Source: Malania oleifera (Eukaryota > Streptophyta > Magnoliopsida > Santalales > Ximeniaceae). Taken from it: DNA of 64,000 nucleotides. Location of the stretch: NCBI RefSeq assembly GCF_029873635.1, contig NC_080423.1, forward strand, positions 92,416,691 through 92,480,690. Direction: 5' to 3'. Below are positions 12,890 to 24,734 of this stretch, piece after piece; within the stretch, counting starts at the first letter, position 1, and each line of letters starts with the position of its first letter. The notes under the pieces were generated by a model. The model saw nothing but the letters and a program-made list of their open reading frames with translations, made no database searches and was not told where the DNA came from. Position numbers and translations under genes: made by a program.

Positions 12890-13815
12890 GACTGAGGCAT
12901 TCTTACCGAGCTATTCTTCACAATAGCTCGTTCCGAGCTATTCTCTGCCGAGCTGTGTTCTTGGGCTTTCTTACCAAGTTGCTTTCACTGAGCTGCTCTC
13001 CATGGAATTTCTTGCTGAGTCGTTTTTGCCGAGCTGCTCTTCGCAACATGTCTTGCCGAGCTGCTCGTCCTAACATTTCTTGCCGAACTGTTTGTGCCGA
13101 GCTGCTCCTCATAGAATTTCTTGTCGAACTGTTTCTGCTGAGTTTCTCTTTGTGGCATTTCCTACCGAACTGCTCTTCATGGCATTTCCTGCCAAACTGC
13201 TCTTTGTGGCATTTCCAGCCGAGCTGTTTCTGCTGAACTACGTTTCATGGCATTTCTTGCCGAACTGTTTTGGCTGAGCTGCCCTTAGTGGCCTTTCTTG
13301 TCGAGCTGTTTATGTCGATCTACCCTTCGTGACATTTTTTATCGAGCTGTTTCTATCGAGCTATTATTCGTAGCATTTCTTGACGAGTTGTTTATGCCGA
13401 ACTGCTCTTTGTGGCATTTCTTGCAGAGTTGTTTCTGCCGAGCTACCATTCATGGCATTTTTTGCCGAGCTATTTTTACCGAGCTTCTCTTTGGGGCATT
13501 TCTTGCCAAACCATTTCTGCTGAGTTGCTTTTCGTGGCATTTCTTGCCGAGCTGCTTTTCGTGGCATTTTTTGCTGAGCTATTTCTGTTGAGTTGCCTTT
13601 CATGGCATTTGTTGCCCAACTGTTTTTGTCGAGCTGCTCTTCGTGGCATTTTTTGCCAAGCTATTTCTGCTGAGTTGACCTTCATGGCATTTGTTGTCGA
13701 ACCGTTTCTATCGAACTACTTTTGTGGCATTTTTTGCTGAGTTGTGTTCGCCGAGCTGCTCTTAGTGGCATTTCTTGTCGGGTTGTGTTTGCTGAACTGC
13801 TCTTCGTGGCATTTC
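12890..13815. repeat. 41-bp minisatellite (unit 1)
   Basis: The repeat is built from GCCGAGCTG blocks alternating with TTTCT and CTCTTCGTGGCATTTCTT, giving a 41-bp period with many substitutions. Because 41 is not a multiple of three, the frame rotates. Long open frames occur on both strands with no conserved start, so I treat them as artefacts. Sister arrays lie at 24735-25495 and 31915-32685. Confidence 0.9.
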
Positions 13816-13825
13816 GTTGATGAAC

Positions 13826-14130
13826 TTTGTGGCCTCACGAGTTGTCCTTGTCGAATGGGTCTTCCCTGCCTACTTGAGTGGTGTTCATTTGTCCTTACAT
13901 TCTTCTAGCCTCACAAGTGTTGTTTTGTCAATTGGACCCTATTTGCCTAATGAGTTGTGCTCATTTATTGGGCTTTTGAGTAGCCTCACGAGCTATGCTC
14001 ATTAGTTGGGCCTTGTTTTACCTAATGGGATGTGCTCACTCGGCTATTGTGGGGCCTCACGAGTTGTGCTTATCTGTTGGGTCTTATTTGCCTAACGAGT
14101 TGTGCTTATTATTGGGTATTGTTTGTGTAA
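13826..14130. repeat. 71-76-bp tandem repeat, about four copies (unit 1)
   Basis: GCCTCACGAG recurs at about 13832, 13908, 13983 and 14054 (spacing 76, 75, 71), each followed by TTGTGCTCAT-like and TTGGGTCTTATTTGCCTAA-like blocks. It directly follows the 41-bp minisatellite in all three full units (25500-25800 and 32690-32990). Confidence 0.85.
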
Positions 14131-16412
14131 ATTTATTCAATTTTAAATTCAAGGTTAAAAATTCATGTTGATACCATTAACTCTTATTTCTCATTTGGTA
14201 CGACTTTTAAATAGTAAATGTGGTAATAATGACATCGGGGGTGCTTTTTATTTTTCTTTTTGTCTTTTTTCTTTTTGGAGAGAAAGCTCTCACCCAAATA
14301 GTTAATGCGCCAATGGGGACGGTCCATGTTCATTGAGACATCCCCAATTTGTTGCTCATGTGTACAAATTAGTTTTCTGACTTGGCTTTCATACCCTATT
14401 TATAAACAAGTCCAAAATACAAGAGAGTTATAAATAAACTTCTCAAAGACACATTAAAATTTAAAAGCAAACTTCAAAAATTAAAATATCTGCAATTCTA
14501 GTGAAAATTAAACTACACACGCATAATTATTAATTAATTGCTTTGACTTAGTTGAAGAAAATGTTTCGAATCACAGGAATTGATTGAAAAAAAGATTCAT
14601 ATAGTGGACCTCACATAATAGGATTTAAGATTTTCTATTGTTGTTATTGTATGCATAATTACTAATTAATTAAATATATGTTTGGTACATAAGAATGAAA
14701 TGGAATGAATAATAATGAAATTAAATTTATTACTAGATTTTATTATATTCTCCATTTATAATTTCATTCCATTTCTTTTCGATCCATTCCATTATGCAAA
14801 TCGAACATCCTTATATAAGCATGCAAAATGGGTCAATGTAAATCTATGGAAACATGATTATCTATGATTATGACCCCAACTCAACTCCAGCTATACAGTT
14901 ATCTATGAGTGGGAAATATGATCTTACCCCAACTCAAAGTTGGTTATGTATGGCAGTGTATTTGGGTGTAGGAGGACTTTGATTTTTATTTATTTTATTT
15001 CTATGCAATCAGCCAAATATTTGAATTTTTATTTTTGGTTTGTTTGTGTTAAAAGTTTTATTCAAATTGACAACTATGAGTTGAAAATTACTGAAATATA
15101 AATTTAACTGATATGATTAGATAAACTAATAATTTTTCAATACTGCATACCCTCTATAAATACACATTTATGTAAATGTATATATATTCAAACATACGAT
15201 TTGTAATATATATAAGTTCGCACACATAAATTGGGCAAGTAAAATGTACATGAATATTAGGGTGAACCATGGTAAGTGATTTACTCACTGTTAGCAAATG
15301 CTATGTAGAAAATACTTGACTACTCGGCAAAAATGTTTTTGAGTTTTAGTGAAAAGCAAACGCTCGACTATTTGAGCATAGATAGGCTAAAATTATTGTG
15401 ATTCTTATTTCTTGCCAAAAATTAATAAATTAAGCTATCACTTACATAAACCAAAGAGGAACAAAAGTTGTCACTTATATAACTAATTTGCTGAATAGAA
15501 AGAAACATAAACAATAAAGATAACAAAATATTATAAAATGAAACTGTGTTAATTAATAACACAACTTGAAATTACATATAAGAATTGTTAAATTTGTTAT
15601 GTGTACTCCATTAAGTTGCCACAAACAGAGGCCTTGTTCTTCATCCCCTGTAGGCAAAACTCCTTACGCTTGAAGTCTTTGAACAGAAGGAAACCATTCA
15701 CCATTGAAATCAAGAACTTTAAGGTTGCAATCAGACTCATTTCCATCTTCTTCACCTTACTTCGTACTTCTTACTTCTTACACACACACACAACTGGTTT
15801 ATGTTTCAACCAAAGGTGTGCCAGTGCCTTAATTTATAGGCTTGGAGTGCTTGAGAGGCTTTGAAATTTGAATATTGGCATATTTATTACTAATATTTGA
15901 AAAAATATATGCCTTTCATTACCTACATTCCATATATAAATAGCTATTTTCCTCTTTTATACCATCAAATTTCTTATTTTGAACCCATATACATGAACAC
16001 TTTAACACGCCTATGCTATTAATTAAAAATTTTTCATATTAGGGAAGATTTTACACAACACCTTCTAAATTTAATCAATACATTAAAATTATGCATTATG
16101 TTGCTTCAATTTTTTAATTTTGTTTTTTTTTTATGTTAACCAAACGTGCATGGCAAGAAAGAACCCAACTTAGAAGTTTTCAAATTTTCTTATCACACTG
16201 GCCACTGTCTTGAGAAAAATTTTCAAAAAGAAAATTAATAATTTTTTGCTTCAAAATTTTTGAAAAAAAGGTTTCTCAATTTTTCAAATTGCGTTATTTG
16301 AAAATCTTAAGGCGCCAATGGGCACAATAAGAGGTCTTGAATTCAATTCTTCACGAATACTAATTCTTGATTTACTAGGAGGGAAGTCACGTCCTCTCCT
16401 GATTTGATCTCG

Positions 16413-16508
16413 CCTAATTTAATGTACCTTTTTTTTTTTAGTCCATTGAGAGCCAACAAGCCTAATTTAATGTACCTTTTTTTTTTTAGTCGATTGAGAG
16501 CCAACAAG
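16413..16508. repeat. 48-bp direct duplication spanning a poly-T run
   Basis: CCTAATTTAATGTACC plus a poly-T run plus GAGAGCCAACAAG is present twice in a row (16413-16460, 16461-16508). Unit 3 has one copy near 42380, so the duplication is private to unit 1. Confidence 0.85.
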
Positions 16509-17196
16509 GCCCAGACCATATAAGGTACCTCATTTACCATCCCATCCTCTCAAGTTTCAAACCTGGGACCTCTAATATGTAATTTCAAATTATGGCCATT
16601 GAAATGTATCCTTAGACTTAGAGGACAATATGCCTATTAATTTCTTAACTTAGAGAGGATTCTTGTTCTTGAATAATCATTATTAGAAAATATATTTGCA
16701 AAGAAACTTTCCATAATGATAATCGGCATTTAAATATTTCAGTTACCTTAGATTTCCTTATATTTTGTGAATACATTTGCCAAGTAAATTCCTAAATAAG
16801 AATTTTGTTCGAACTTTTGGAGTTATTAATTGGGATTTTTGGAAACTTTTTAAAATAAATTTCTAATTAATTGAGACGTAAAGGAAAACTTCAAGGGTTA
16901 AAGGGAGGAGTATTATTCCAAGCATTGTAGGTGAGTTCAAAATGTAAAAGACTTCCTTGGGTGTCCAATACATGTTTGTGAGATTAGGAAATGTATCTTG
17001 ATGAGAGGAGCGAACAAGAAGGGAAATATGATTTATTTGAGATCATTTGAAATCACTTATAGAAAAATATTATTAGTTAGGATTGAGCAGTGTATGGTGA
17101 AAATGGATTTCATAGACCAAATTAAAGAAGTTTAGTTAAATCGGTTCAGTTAATATTTTAATTTCGATTGTTTGGTTTGATTTTAAAAAAAATTCT

Positions 17197-18172
17197 ATGT
17201 TTTTTTTTTTATTTATCAAAATGGGTAAATATATTGATCAACTGAAAAATATACAACAACCCTGGACATATCCAGGACAAAAGGATTACAATGAGATCAC
17301 TCACCGTGCAATTCCAAACAATACATCAAACTCGGGCATACCCAGGGGCCATGGATGGCCACTCCTAATAGCCTACTTACATGTCATGAAATATCAAACT
17401 AAGTACATGTCAAATTTGTCAAAAACCGCCCTATAGGTGTGCTTCTGGATCACTTTAACTAATTCTATAGGGGGGATTACAATACTTTCAAATCTTTTTT
17501 TGTTCCTAAAATGCCAAATACAGTACACGGTAACAGTAAGTCCAATTCTTTTTCCTGCAGAATGCACACCATTCCCCTTAGCCTCTTTATGAAGCCATTT
17601 CACAGCAGCCTTGATTGTGGACATGGCTCTCCTAATTCCTAACCATTTCCTTATTCCACTCCAAATTTCAGCCGTACTTACATTTGAAGAAGAGGTGGTC
17701 AAGTGTTTCCCTGCTTTCATCACAAAATGTACATCCCTGATCTATCCCTTCAACTTGAATTTTGTCACAAGTTGGTAGCTTCTCCTTCAGGTCGAGCCAT
17801 AAGCAAAAAGCATGCTTTGGGGTAGACCCATTGTACCATACTTATTTAAACCAAGGTACTTTATAATTTTTCTCTCTCTAGAAATCATACCACATGTGCG
17901 AATTGTTTTGCATTTTATTCATCATTTCCACAGCTACCTCTACTCCCCCAGCAACCTGAACTAGTTGATTTTTAATCTCAACCACCCTCTTAAATAAAGG
18001 AAAGTGTTCTTTCCTGGCAACAACAAACCAGATTTCAATGTCATTTAGGTACACCTGATGGATCCATTTAGTCCATAAGCTGTCCTTCTTCGCATGAACA
18101 TTCCATAAAGCTTTTGTTAGCAAGCCTTTGTTCCAAGTCTTTAGGTCGAAAATCCCCAAACCACCTTCTTCT
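17197..18172 (-). pseudogene. LINE (L1-like) 3' fragment: reverse transcriptase C-terminal region
   Basis: Minus-strand frames at 17878-18219 and 17394-17723 read like the end of plant L1-like LINE ORF2. They show GGLGIFDLKTWNKGLLTKALW and LWTKWIHQVYL near 18070-18160, then a zf-RVT-like CTFCDESRETLDHLFFKC (about 17680-17740). A poly-A tail on the minus strand ends at about 17197. The frames are broken, and everything upstream of the RT C-terminus is missing, as with 5'-truncated insertions. Units 2 and 3 lack it (near 27470 and 43205). A clear TSD is not visible, and a few target bases seem lost. Confidence 0.8.
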
Positions 18173-18575
18173 TTCGTTTCATTTGGTTTAAGAGAATTTT
18201 TTTTTTTTCGATTAATCAAATTTATCGATCAAATGTATACCTTAAACCGAAATTTTTCTATGAATTTGGTTAATTCATTGAATTCACTATAGTGACTGAT
18301 TGTGCAACCTTAGTATCAACAAATATACCTATCTAAAAGTAGTTTGCAATTATTTATTATAATTATTTTTCAAATTAGTGAGTTTTACAAAAAATACTTC
18401 TTCAAAAAATAATTAGTTCCTAAAATAAGTTGTTTGGAAAAATATTTTTTTAAGTAAGTACTTATTTAAACATTCATTAATAAAGCAAGTAAAAAAACAA
18501 CTAAAAAAGAGGACTTGCGGCCCCCACGGGCATGGCGCGGTGGAAAGGTATCAGCATGTAAGAAGGAGCATCGGG

Positions 18576-18586
18576 GGTTCAATTCC
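18576..18586 (+). promoter_or_regulatory. RNA polymerase III B box of the SINE
   Basis: GGTTCAATTCC matches the B-box consensus GGTTCRANNCC and lies about 43 bases after the A-box-like TGGCGCGGTGG. This spacing is usual for tRNA-derived SINEs. Confidence 0.75.
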
Positions 18587-18869
18587 AGGTAGATATACTC
18601 GCAGAACTAGCAGTACCTGTGGATAGTGAGAATTTACTCTGTGAGCTAGCGGGGACTGTGGATGGTGAGAGTTTTCTGTGAGCCAACGGGGACCGTGGAT
18701 GGTAATGGAGATGTCTCCCGAGAGTCGGGTTGGCCGAACATCCAACTGATGCACGGAAGTCGTGTCCGCATTCCAGACTTTACCTGATTAGTGAGACCTA
18801 GGTGGAGGACGTTGATTCATAGGTTTGGTGCCGCACCAGGGGGTCCAAAGGGCTTGTTGGTGGCTGGAG

Positions 18870-18909
18870 TGTTAGGAACCTGTGAGCATCCAATCAAAGT
18901 GACACCAAA
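18870..18909 (-). repeat. Inverted LTR 3'-end fragment forming the element's left border
   Basis: The sequence is the near-perfect reverse complement of 21785-21824: TGTTAGGAACC, then TGAGCATCC, then GTGACACCAAA, with one base missing. It stands where a full 5' LTR would be expected. Confidence 0.85.
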
Positions 18910-19064
18910 GACGCTGCACGCGTTGCACTCGTCTTCCTCACCCGATTTGCCTCGACCCAACCCGAAAGGAACCCGACCAGACCTGGAATCTGAATCACAC
19001 CAGATCAACCCAAGATCCGGTTCCTGACCCGGGTTTGACCCTCAACCTCAACGTGCCACGCTAA

Positions 19065-19215
19065 CGCGGCAGTAGAGGTGCCACGCCAGCAAGCAAACCC
19101 TACTGCCACGCCAGCAGATGGGCCCCACACGGCCAATTCAGATGCCACGTCATCAAGTGGGCCCCACCCCTGCCACGTCAGCAGGTGCTACGTCATCCTG
19201 CTACGTCAGCATAGT
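19065..19215 (+). promoter_or_regulatory. Cluster of ACGT-core motifs in the Copia leader
   Basis: The leader repeats GCCACGCCAGC, GCCACGTCATC, GCCACGTCAGC, GCTACGTCATC and GCTACGTCAGC, at least seven related copies in about 150 bp. CACGTCA is the G-box/C-box hybrid bound by plant bZIP factors, so this could be an enhancer. That role is inference. Confidence 0.5.
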
Positions 19216-19378
19216 TGATCAAATTTTACTAGGTTTGACCAAACTTTGATTGAGCTTTTCGGAGTCGTTTTGGGTCTGTTTTTCGAGCGACTTGAACCAT
19301 TTTAGGGTTTTCAATCGTTCCAGATCCAACCGCGCTATCCATTTGAGCTAATTCCATATTGATATTAGTGAATCAAGA

Positions 19379-21350
19379 TGTCAAATGAAAAGAGCTCAAA
19401 AATCAAAATGTTCAACGGAAACAATTTCAGTTTTTGGAAGATGTAAATAGAAGATTATTTGTTTGGGAAAGAATTACACTTACCGTTGAAGGGTAAGCCA
19501 ACATCCATGAACGAGGATGAGTGAGAGTTGCTTGATCGAAAAGCCCTCAGAGCCATCAGACTGACGTTGTCAAAATCTGTAGCGTCCACTATCAAGTATA
19601 TAACATCCACCAAGTTTCTGATGGATGCACTCTCCTATATGTACTAGCAGCCTTCAGCTGCCAAACAAGGTACATCTCATGAAAAGACTATTTACGATGA
19701 ACATATCTGCAGGTGAAAGTTTCAGTAGACATTTGAATAACTTAAATGAGTTGTCTGATCAACTCGCCTCAGTTGGGATAACGTTTGATAATGAGATTTA
19801 GGCCATACTGATTCTCAGTCAGTTGCCTGAAAGTTGGAATGGTGTTGTTACTGCCATCAGTAGTTCTGCAGGAAAATCGAAGCTTGTATACGATGAGGTC
19901 TTCAGCATGATTTTTATGGAGGAAATAAGAATGCAGTCAAATCATAGCTCCACTTCTAGTTCAGCCTTGAACATGGAGAGTCGAGGCAGAGGAAACAGGC
20001 ATGGACGATCAAACAACCGTGGCAGATCTATGCCTAGACGGTCTAAATCTAGAAATCCTAGAGGTACTCAGGACATAGGTTCCCAAAGCATAAATGTTAT
20101 TGAGTGCTGGAACTGTGGAAATGCTGGTCATTACAAGAACTAGTGCAGGAGTCAGAAGAAAGAACTCGAGATGAGGGCAAAGACATAAGCAAATATTGCT
20201 TCCGAGAATGATGAGATGTTGATCTGCTATTTGGAGAGCAAGCAGGAGTCTTGGGTCTTAGACTCCGGAGCCTCATTTCATGCCATATGCTGCACAGATT
20301 GCCTAGAGGAATACACACCAGGTAATTTTGGTAAGGTGTACCTTGGCAATGATCGACCTTGCGACGTAATCAGCAAGGGAGTTGTGAAGATCAATATAAA
20401 TGGGTCAGTATGGAAGCTGAAGGATGTTAGGTATATTCCAGACCTGAGAAAGAATTTGATCTCAGTTGGTTAGCTGGTAGATGAGCGATACACGACGAAA
20501 TTCATTGGCGATGAATGGAAAGTTTCAAAGGGTGTACTAATGATTGCATGAGATAAGAAAAGTGAAACACTTTTTCTAACCTCCAATGCCTCCATGTCTA
20601 TTTCATTTGCTACAAGAAACGACGACAGCAACATCTGACACCAACGACTTGGTCATATGAGTAAGAAGGGACTTAGGGTGATGCACTCAAAGGAAAAATT
20701 GAGTGGTCTACAGTCAGTGCAAGTTGACATGTGTGAGGATTATATAGTCAGGAAACAGAAGAGGGTTAGTTTCCAGATAAACACCCATGCCCCAAAGAAG
20801 AAGAGACTAGAACTAGTTCACTCAGAATGTGTTAGGACACATCAGCAGACTACCGAGATTCCTCAGGCAGAGGAACATGTGGAGCAGATTGTTGCACCAC
20901 CACCTCCTACTCCAGCACTAGAGCTTAGGAGATCTACTTGGTCCCATATACCAAACAAAAGGTATATTGATTACTTACTTCCTACAGATGAAGGAGAGCC
21001 CGAATGCTATAATGAAGCATGTCAGGTGGTAGATACGAGCAAGTGGGAGCTTGCGATGAAGGATGAGATGAAGTCCCTCACCTCCAATAGAATGTGGAAG
21101 TTGCCCAAAGGCCTTCACAACAAGTGGGTGTACAGAATCAAAGAGGAGCATGACGACTCCAGAAGATACAACCCTCGGTTGGTAGTCAAAGGCTTTGAGT
21201 AGAAAGAAGGGATTGACTACACCGCCATCTTTACACCAGTTGTGAAGCTGACAGCCATCAGATTAGTCCGCAGAAATCGAGCAGATAGGAAGGTGGCGAC
21301 TACAGAGAAACTGAAGTTATGTTCAACTTCAGTTGGCTTTCATGCTTGAA
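19379..21350 (+). pseudogene. Copia gag-pol remnant
   Basis: Gag begins at ATG 19379 (MSNEKSSKIKMFNGNNFSFW). Later parts show SQLPESWNGVVTAI (about 19815), a Gly/Arg-rich stretch, and a zinc knuckle CWNCGNAGHYKN with a stop just before the last Cys (20107-20146). The protease motif WVLDSGASFHA lies at about 20252, and HQRLGHMS of the GAG-pre-integrase domain at about 20640. The frame then passes from KKKRLELVHSE straight to the linker and the start of RT (WELAMKDEMKSL at about 21049, VVKGFE at about 21184), so the integrase core is gone. After TAIRLV it jumps to the extreme C-terminal end, so most of RT and RNase H is gone too. At least seven stops interrupt it, nearly all at former Gln, Trp or Arg codons. 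Confidence 0.85.
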
Positions 21351-21420
21351 GACATATTTTTAGCACATCATTTATTCATGATACTGGTTGAGGAGGCGTC
21401 TCTATCTCCAATTGGGAGAT

Positions 21421-21824
21421 TGTTAAAGCTGGAGCCAGAAAATAGCTAGGAGACACAGCTGGAGACACGTTACAAGCTAGGAGCTGAGTCAGAAACGCAG
21501 TGTATTTATCCACCATTAAACCTCTCCATTGTAACTTCCATTTATGATTAATTTCATATTAATTGTGATTTAAATTCCAAGCCCTATAAATAGAGGGCTG
21601 TGGAAGATGTAAAATATAGTGCAAAGAGAGCACAAAGAAGCTCAGAGAGAGTAGAGAGGAAGAAGGGAGGAAGAGAGAGAGAGAGAGTGTTTGTGTGTGA
21701 GAGTTGTAATTTTTCCGGCGATAGTGAATATTTGGTGTGTGCTCCGTGGACATAGGTCGTTATTAACCAAACCACGTTAAAATTTTGGTGTCACTTTGAT
21801 TTGGATGCTCACAGGTTCCTAACA
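21421..21824 (+). repeat. 3' LTR of the Copia derivative
   Basis: It runs from TGTTAAAGCTGGAGCC to GGTTCCTAACA, 404 bp, preceded by the purine-rich CAATTGGGAGAT. It contains a TATA-like CCTATAAATAG near 21583 and a (GA)n stretch near 21675. The AGGTCG and CCACGTTAAA blocks of its family lie near 21752-21780. The solo LTR in STN8 intron 1 (61101-61473) belongs to the same family. Confidence 0.85.
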
Positions 21825-23514
21825 TGGAATTCCTATGTAATAAAAAAAAAAAAAAAAAGAGGACTTGTGAAGACTTAGTTTGGTGGATGTATGATTTTAG
21901 AATAGCTTTCATATTTTCTCTTTAGAATCAAATACTATTAGAAATAAAAATTAATTCTATATCACTAAAAATTATGAAAAGCAATTATTAACAACATAAA
22001 AATTAAAACTTTGTTTATTGATTTATTTAGCAAACTCATTTTATTTTCTTCTTGCTTTACTTATAACCAAACTTAACAAAGTATATTTTTTTCATATTTT
22101 TCTTTCTATTTTCTTGTTCTCTTCTAAATTCCAAATAAGCTACTCTTTTGGATTAAAAAAAAAACTATTTAATTGAGACAAGCAAATTTACATATTCTTA
22201 CAATTATATTCTTTGAAATGAAAGTTACATTCCCAAATATTTTTTTAACTCTCTTGGTTCTGGTACCATAAAAAAATTTATAAAAAAAAAAAAAAAAAGG
22301 AAAAAGAAGTCATCTACTTTCGTATGGTCTAACTTCATGTTACAATTTCAAGTCTCGGGATCTCATTTCATAATTTTCATCATCTCATTGGGGGTGTATT
22401 TGAGTTGTGATGAGTTAATATAGTGGGATATGTTTATTAGACTTAAATGAAAAATGTTAAGCTCAAAATTCAATTCGAACTCAATCAATCTCAGAATTGT
22501 TGAACTTGAACTCAATTTGATTGCAAGTTCTTCAAACTCGAGTTCAACTTGATTAGTCTTAATTGACGTGTATTTAATATTAAATATATAAAAATTATAT
22601 TTAAAAACTTTAAAAAGTATATTTTTCTTTCTTTTACTAATTGTTTTTTTTTTTTTTTTGTCAAATTCCAAACAAGTTACCTTCTTGGATAAAAAGAAAT
22701 TACACGAGACAAGCAAATTTACATATTCTTACAATTAAATTGCATGAAAGAGAAACCATACTTCCAATTTTAGCAAACCATTTCACATTTGTTTTTTTTC
22801 AAAACTTTTTTGGCTCTCTTACCCAAAAATATAGAAGGAACAGAGTGATTTACTTGTATCTATACATGAGGAGATTTTTCATTAATTGATAATTGTAACT
22901 ATTTTAGTCTTGAGTCATATTTCTAATTAACTTCATTTTTTCTTCATTAAAGACTCATTGTTTGATGTCTATGACTTAACTTCCCAAGTACGCAAGTTTC
23001 AAAGTCATGTTTTGACTTTGGGACAACTGTCTAGACAGTTGTAGCGTTATTACGTTTTGAGAGCTTTGACATTATATCCATAAGGTTTAAGTTTACCTTA
23101 AATTCTTCCTATTACATAAATTTCTTTTCTTGAGTGGAAAGAATCGTGGAATTTTTACAATTGTTGAGAAAAGAGTAGTATTCTCTTGTTATATTTTCTT
23201 TATACTTTGATAATAAACTTACTAGATTGCTAATAGATGTAAGCCTAGTGCTGAAACATTCTCTTGCGTATCGGAGCATTCTCGATCAATTTTGACCGTC
23301 CTAGGTAATCCAAGGTGGTCCAAGACGGTTAGGATGTGTCTAGTGATGTCTCGAGTTTCATGCACAAAAATCGAGACTTTGTTGGTGGGATTTTGACAAA
23401 AGGCCCAAAGCAGAGATAAGAAAGTCTTCCTACTTTTATTTATTTATTTATTTTTACCTTTTTATAACTTTGTGTTTTAGCCTTTTCAACTTTTTTAAAA
23501 TTGGAAAAGTCTTT

Positions 23515-23700
23515 TGTCGTCACACTAATGAAAGCTCCACAAGTTTATTTGTAGGACTATACTTGTTCATTGGACATTAAGTCCTTGTCATCACACTAAT
23601 GAAAGCCCTGCAAGTTTAGTTGTAGGACTATACTTGTTCATTGGGCATAAAGTCTTTGTCATCACACTAATGAAAGCCCTGCAATTTTAGTGTTAGAAAT
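23515..23700. repeat. 71-bp tandem repeat, three copies (unit 2)
   Basis: CTAATGAAAGC recurs at 23525, 23596 and 23667. It is one copy shorter than in units 1 and 3. Confidence 0.9.
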
Positions 23701-24734
23701 TTTGTTGTTGCATTGTACAGTGAAATTTAGGCCGCCATAAGTCGTTTTTGGGACTGGATGTCAATCAAGAATTTTTGTGCACACCCATACAAATATACTA
23801 TAGGATCAAAAATAGAGGGTGAGGAGCACAACTACCTTGGGAAGGAATTTGGTGCTTGAGGGTGTTTGATTCTTGGTTTGTTCCAATTTCCTAGCCCTAG
23901 TCATATTTCATTGTTCATATGTGAAGAGTTCCTCATCATTTAATATAAAGGTCATTTCATGTATGATAAAAGGCGTTCGGCAAGTTGTCAATGATAATTT
24001 TCAATAATTTTTATTTTTCATTTGTTAATAATAAATCTTATCCCTTTCTAATATATTGACGAATGTTGCGGGATAAAAATGGCGATGACCTGCAAGACTG
24101 CTCGCCGACTTCCGATGACCTGAAAAGGGTGAAAGCAAAATAGGCTTGGAGGACCCGGGGTGTACTCTGAGGGATCACTCTGATGCCTAAGTATGGGGAA
24201 TGCTTCAAAGAGATTGAATGCAATAATAAGGGTGACTTAAGAATGAGAAACCTTCACTTGTTTGTGTCCCCCTCTTTATAGTGGCGAGGGTTGACCCTTG
24301 AGGTGATTCGTCATTATGACACGGGGGCGTGGATCGCTCCTAGGTCATAAAGTGTCAGCATGTATCACTCCAAGAGTTTAAGGCGCTAGCGTGGATCTCT
24401 CCCCTCTTTATTGATTTGGAGCTGATTGTTCTCGCCAGAAGGTTTGACTTGGGAAGTGATGGTTAAGTGTTGACTTCCTAATATATTTTGGGCATATCAG
24501 TTGCCCCCCCCCTTTGGCTCTGCCGAGCTGATTCGTGAGCCTAGCCTACCTTCTGCCAAGCCGATGCCCCGGGGGTTTGGCTAGTCCAAGTCGGTTGGGC
24601 TCTCATTCAGCTTTGCCGAACTAGTTCACATGTCAAGCAGCTTTTTTGCTGGGCTGATGATGTAGGGGTTTGGCTGGTCCGAGCAGATGCTTATTGAGTT
24701 GATGTTCTGAGGGTTTCAGCTGAGGCATTCTTGC

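Larger units (their letters stand above)
2091..18517. repeat. Macro-repeat unit 1 (about 7.8 kb once insertions are removed)
   Basis: This is the first visible copy of a gene-free unit that recurs at 21853-28003 and 28415-43750 and, in part, at 43751-45310. Shared landmarks in order are the block around 2100-2330, the block 6484-7140, the 71-bp repeat at 7371-7650, the block 11970-12880, the 41-bp minisatellite 12890-13815, the 71-76-bp repeat 13826-14130, and the AT-rich block 14140-18500. Insertions private to this copy are the inverted LTR structure 2815-6362, solo LTRs at 7672-9602 and 9662-11964, and a LINE fragment at 17197-18172. Stretches 14140-17195 and 18173-18502 hold no gene that I can see. 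Confidence 0.8.
18870..21824 (+). mobile_element. Internally deleted Ty1/Copia element with two LTR 3' ends outermost
   Basis: It is inserted in the SINE with the TSD TGGAG/TGGAA (18865-18869, 21825-21829). The intact site GGCTGGAGTTCC is at 28388-28398. The right end is a normal LTR, 21421-21824, ending GGTTCCTAACA. The left end is not a 5' LTR. Instead about 40 bp (18870-18909, TGTTAGGAACC...ACACCAAA) are the inverted copy of that LTR's 3' end, followed directly by leader sequence. No primer binding site is present. The internal region is a broken gag-pol with the integrase core and most of reverse transcriptase missing. Confidence 0.87.
18518..21852 (+). mobile_element. tRNA-derived SINE, copy 1, split by a Copia derivative
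   Basis: The head has an A-box-like TGGCGCGGTGG (18533-18543) and a B box GGTTCAATTCC (18576-18586), the internal RNA polymerase III promoter of tRNA-type SINEs. It ends in poly-A. The 15-bp TSD AAAAAAGAGGACTTG flanks it (18503-18517 and 21853-21867). The SINE itself is about 375 bp: 18518-18869 plus 21830-21852. A sister copy at 28004-28414 shares the same TSD, and unit 3 has the empty site at 43751-43765. Internal repeats of about 36 bp (GTGGATGGTGAGAGTT-like) number fewer here than in the sister copy. Confidence 0.87.

Noticed and set aside
12859..13740. Overlapping frames of 60-125 codons on both strands
   Set aside because: They are produced by the 41-bp minisatellite, which has few stop codons. 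Starts and ends are not conserved in units 2 and 3.
18576..18586. Possible intact tRNA gene
   Set aside because: Only A- and B-box-like motifs are present. The rest cannot form a tRNA cloverleaf, and the element ends in poly-A with a TSD, so it is a SINE.
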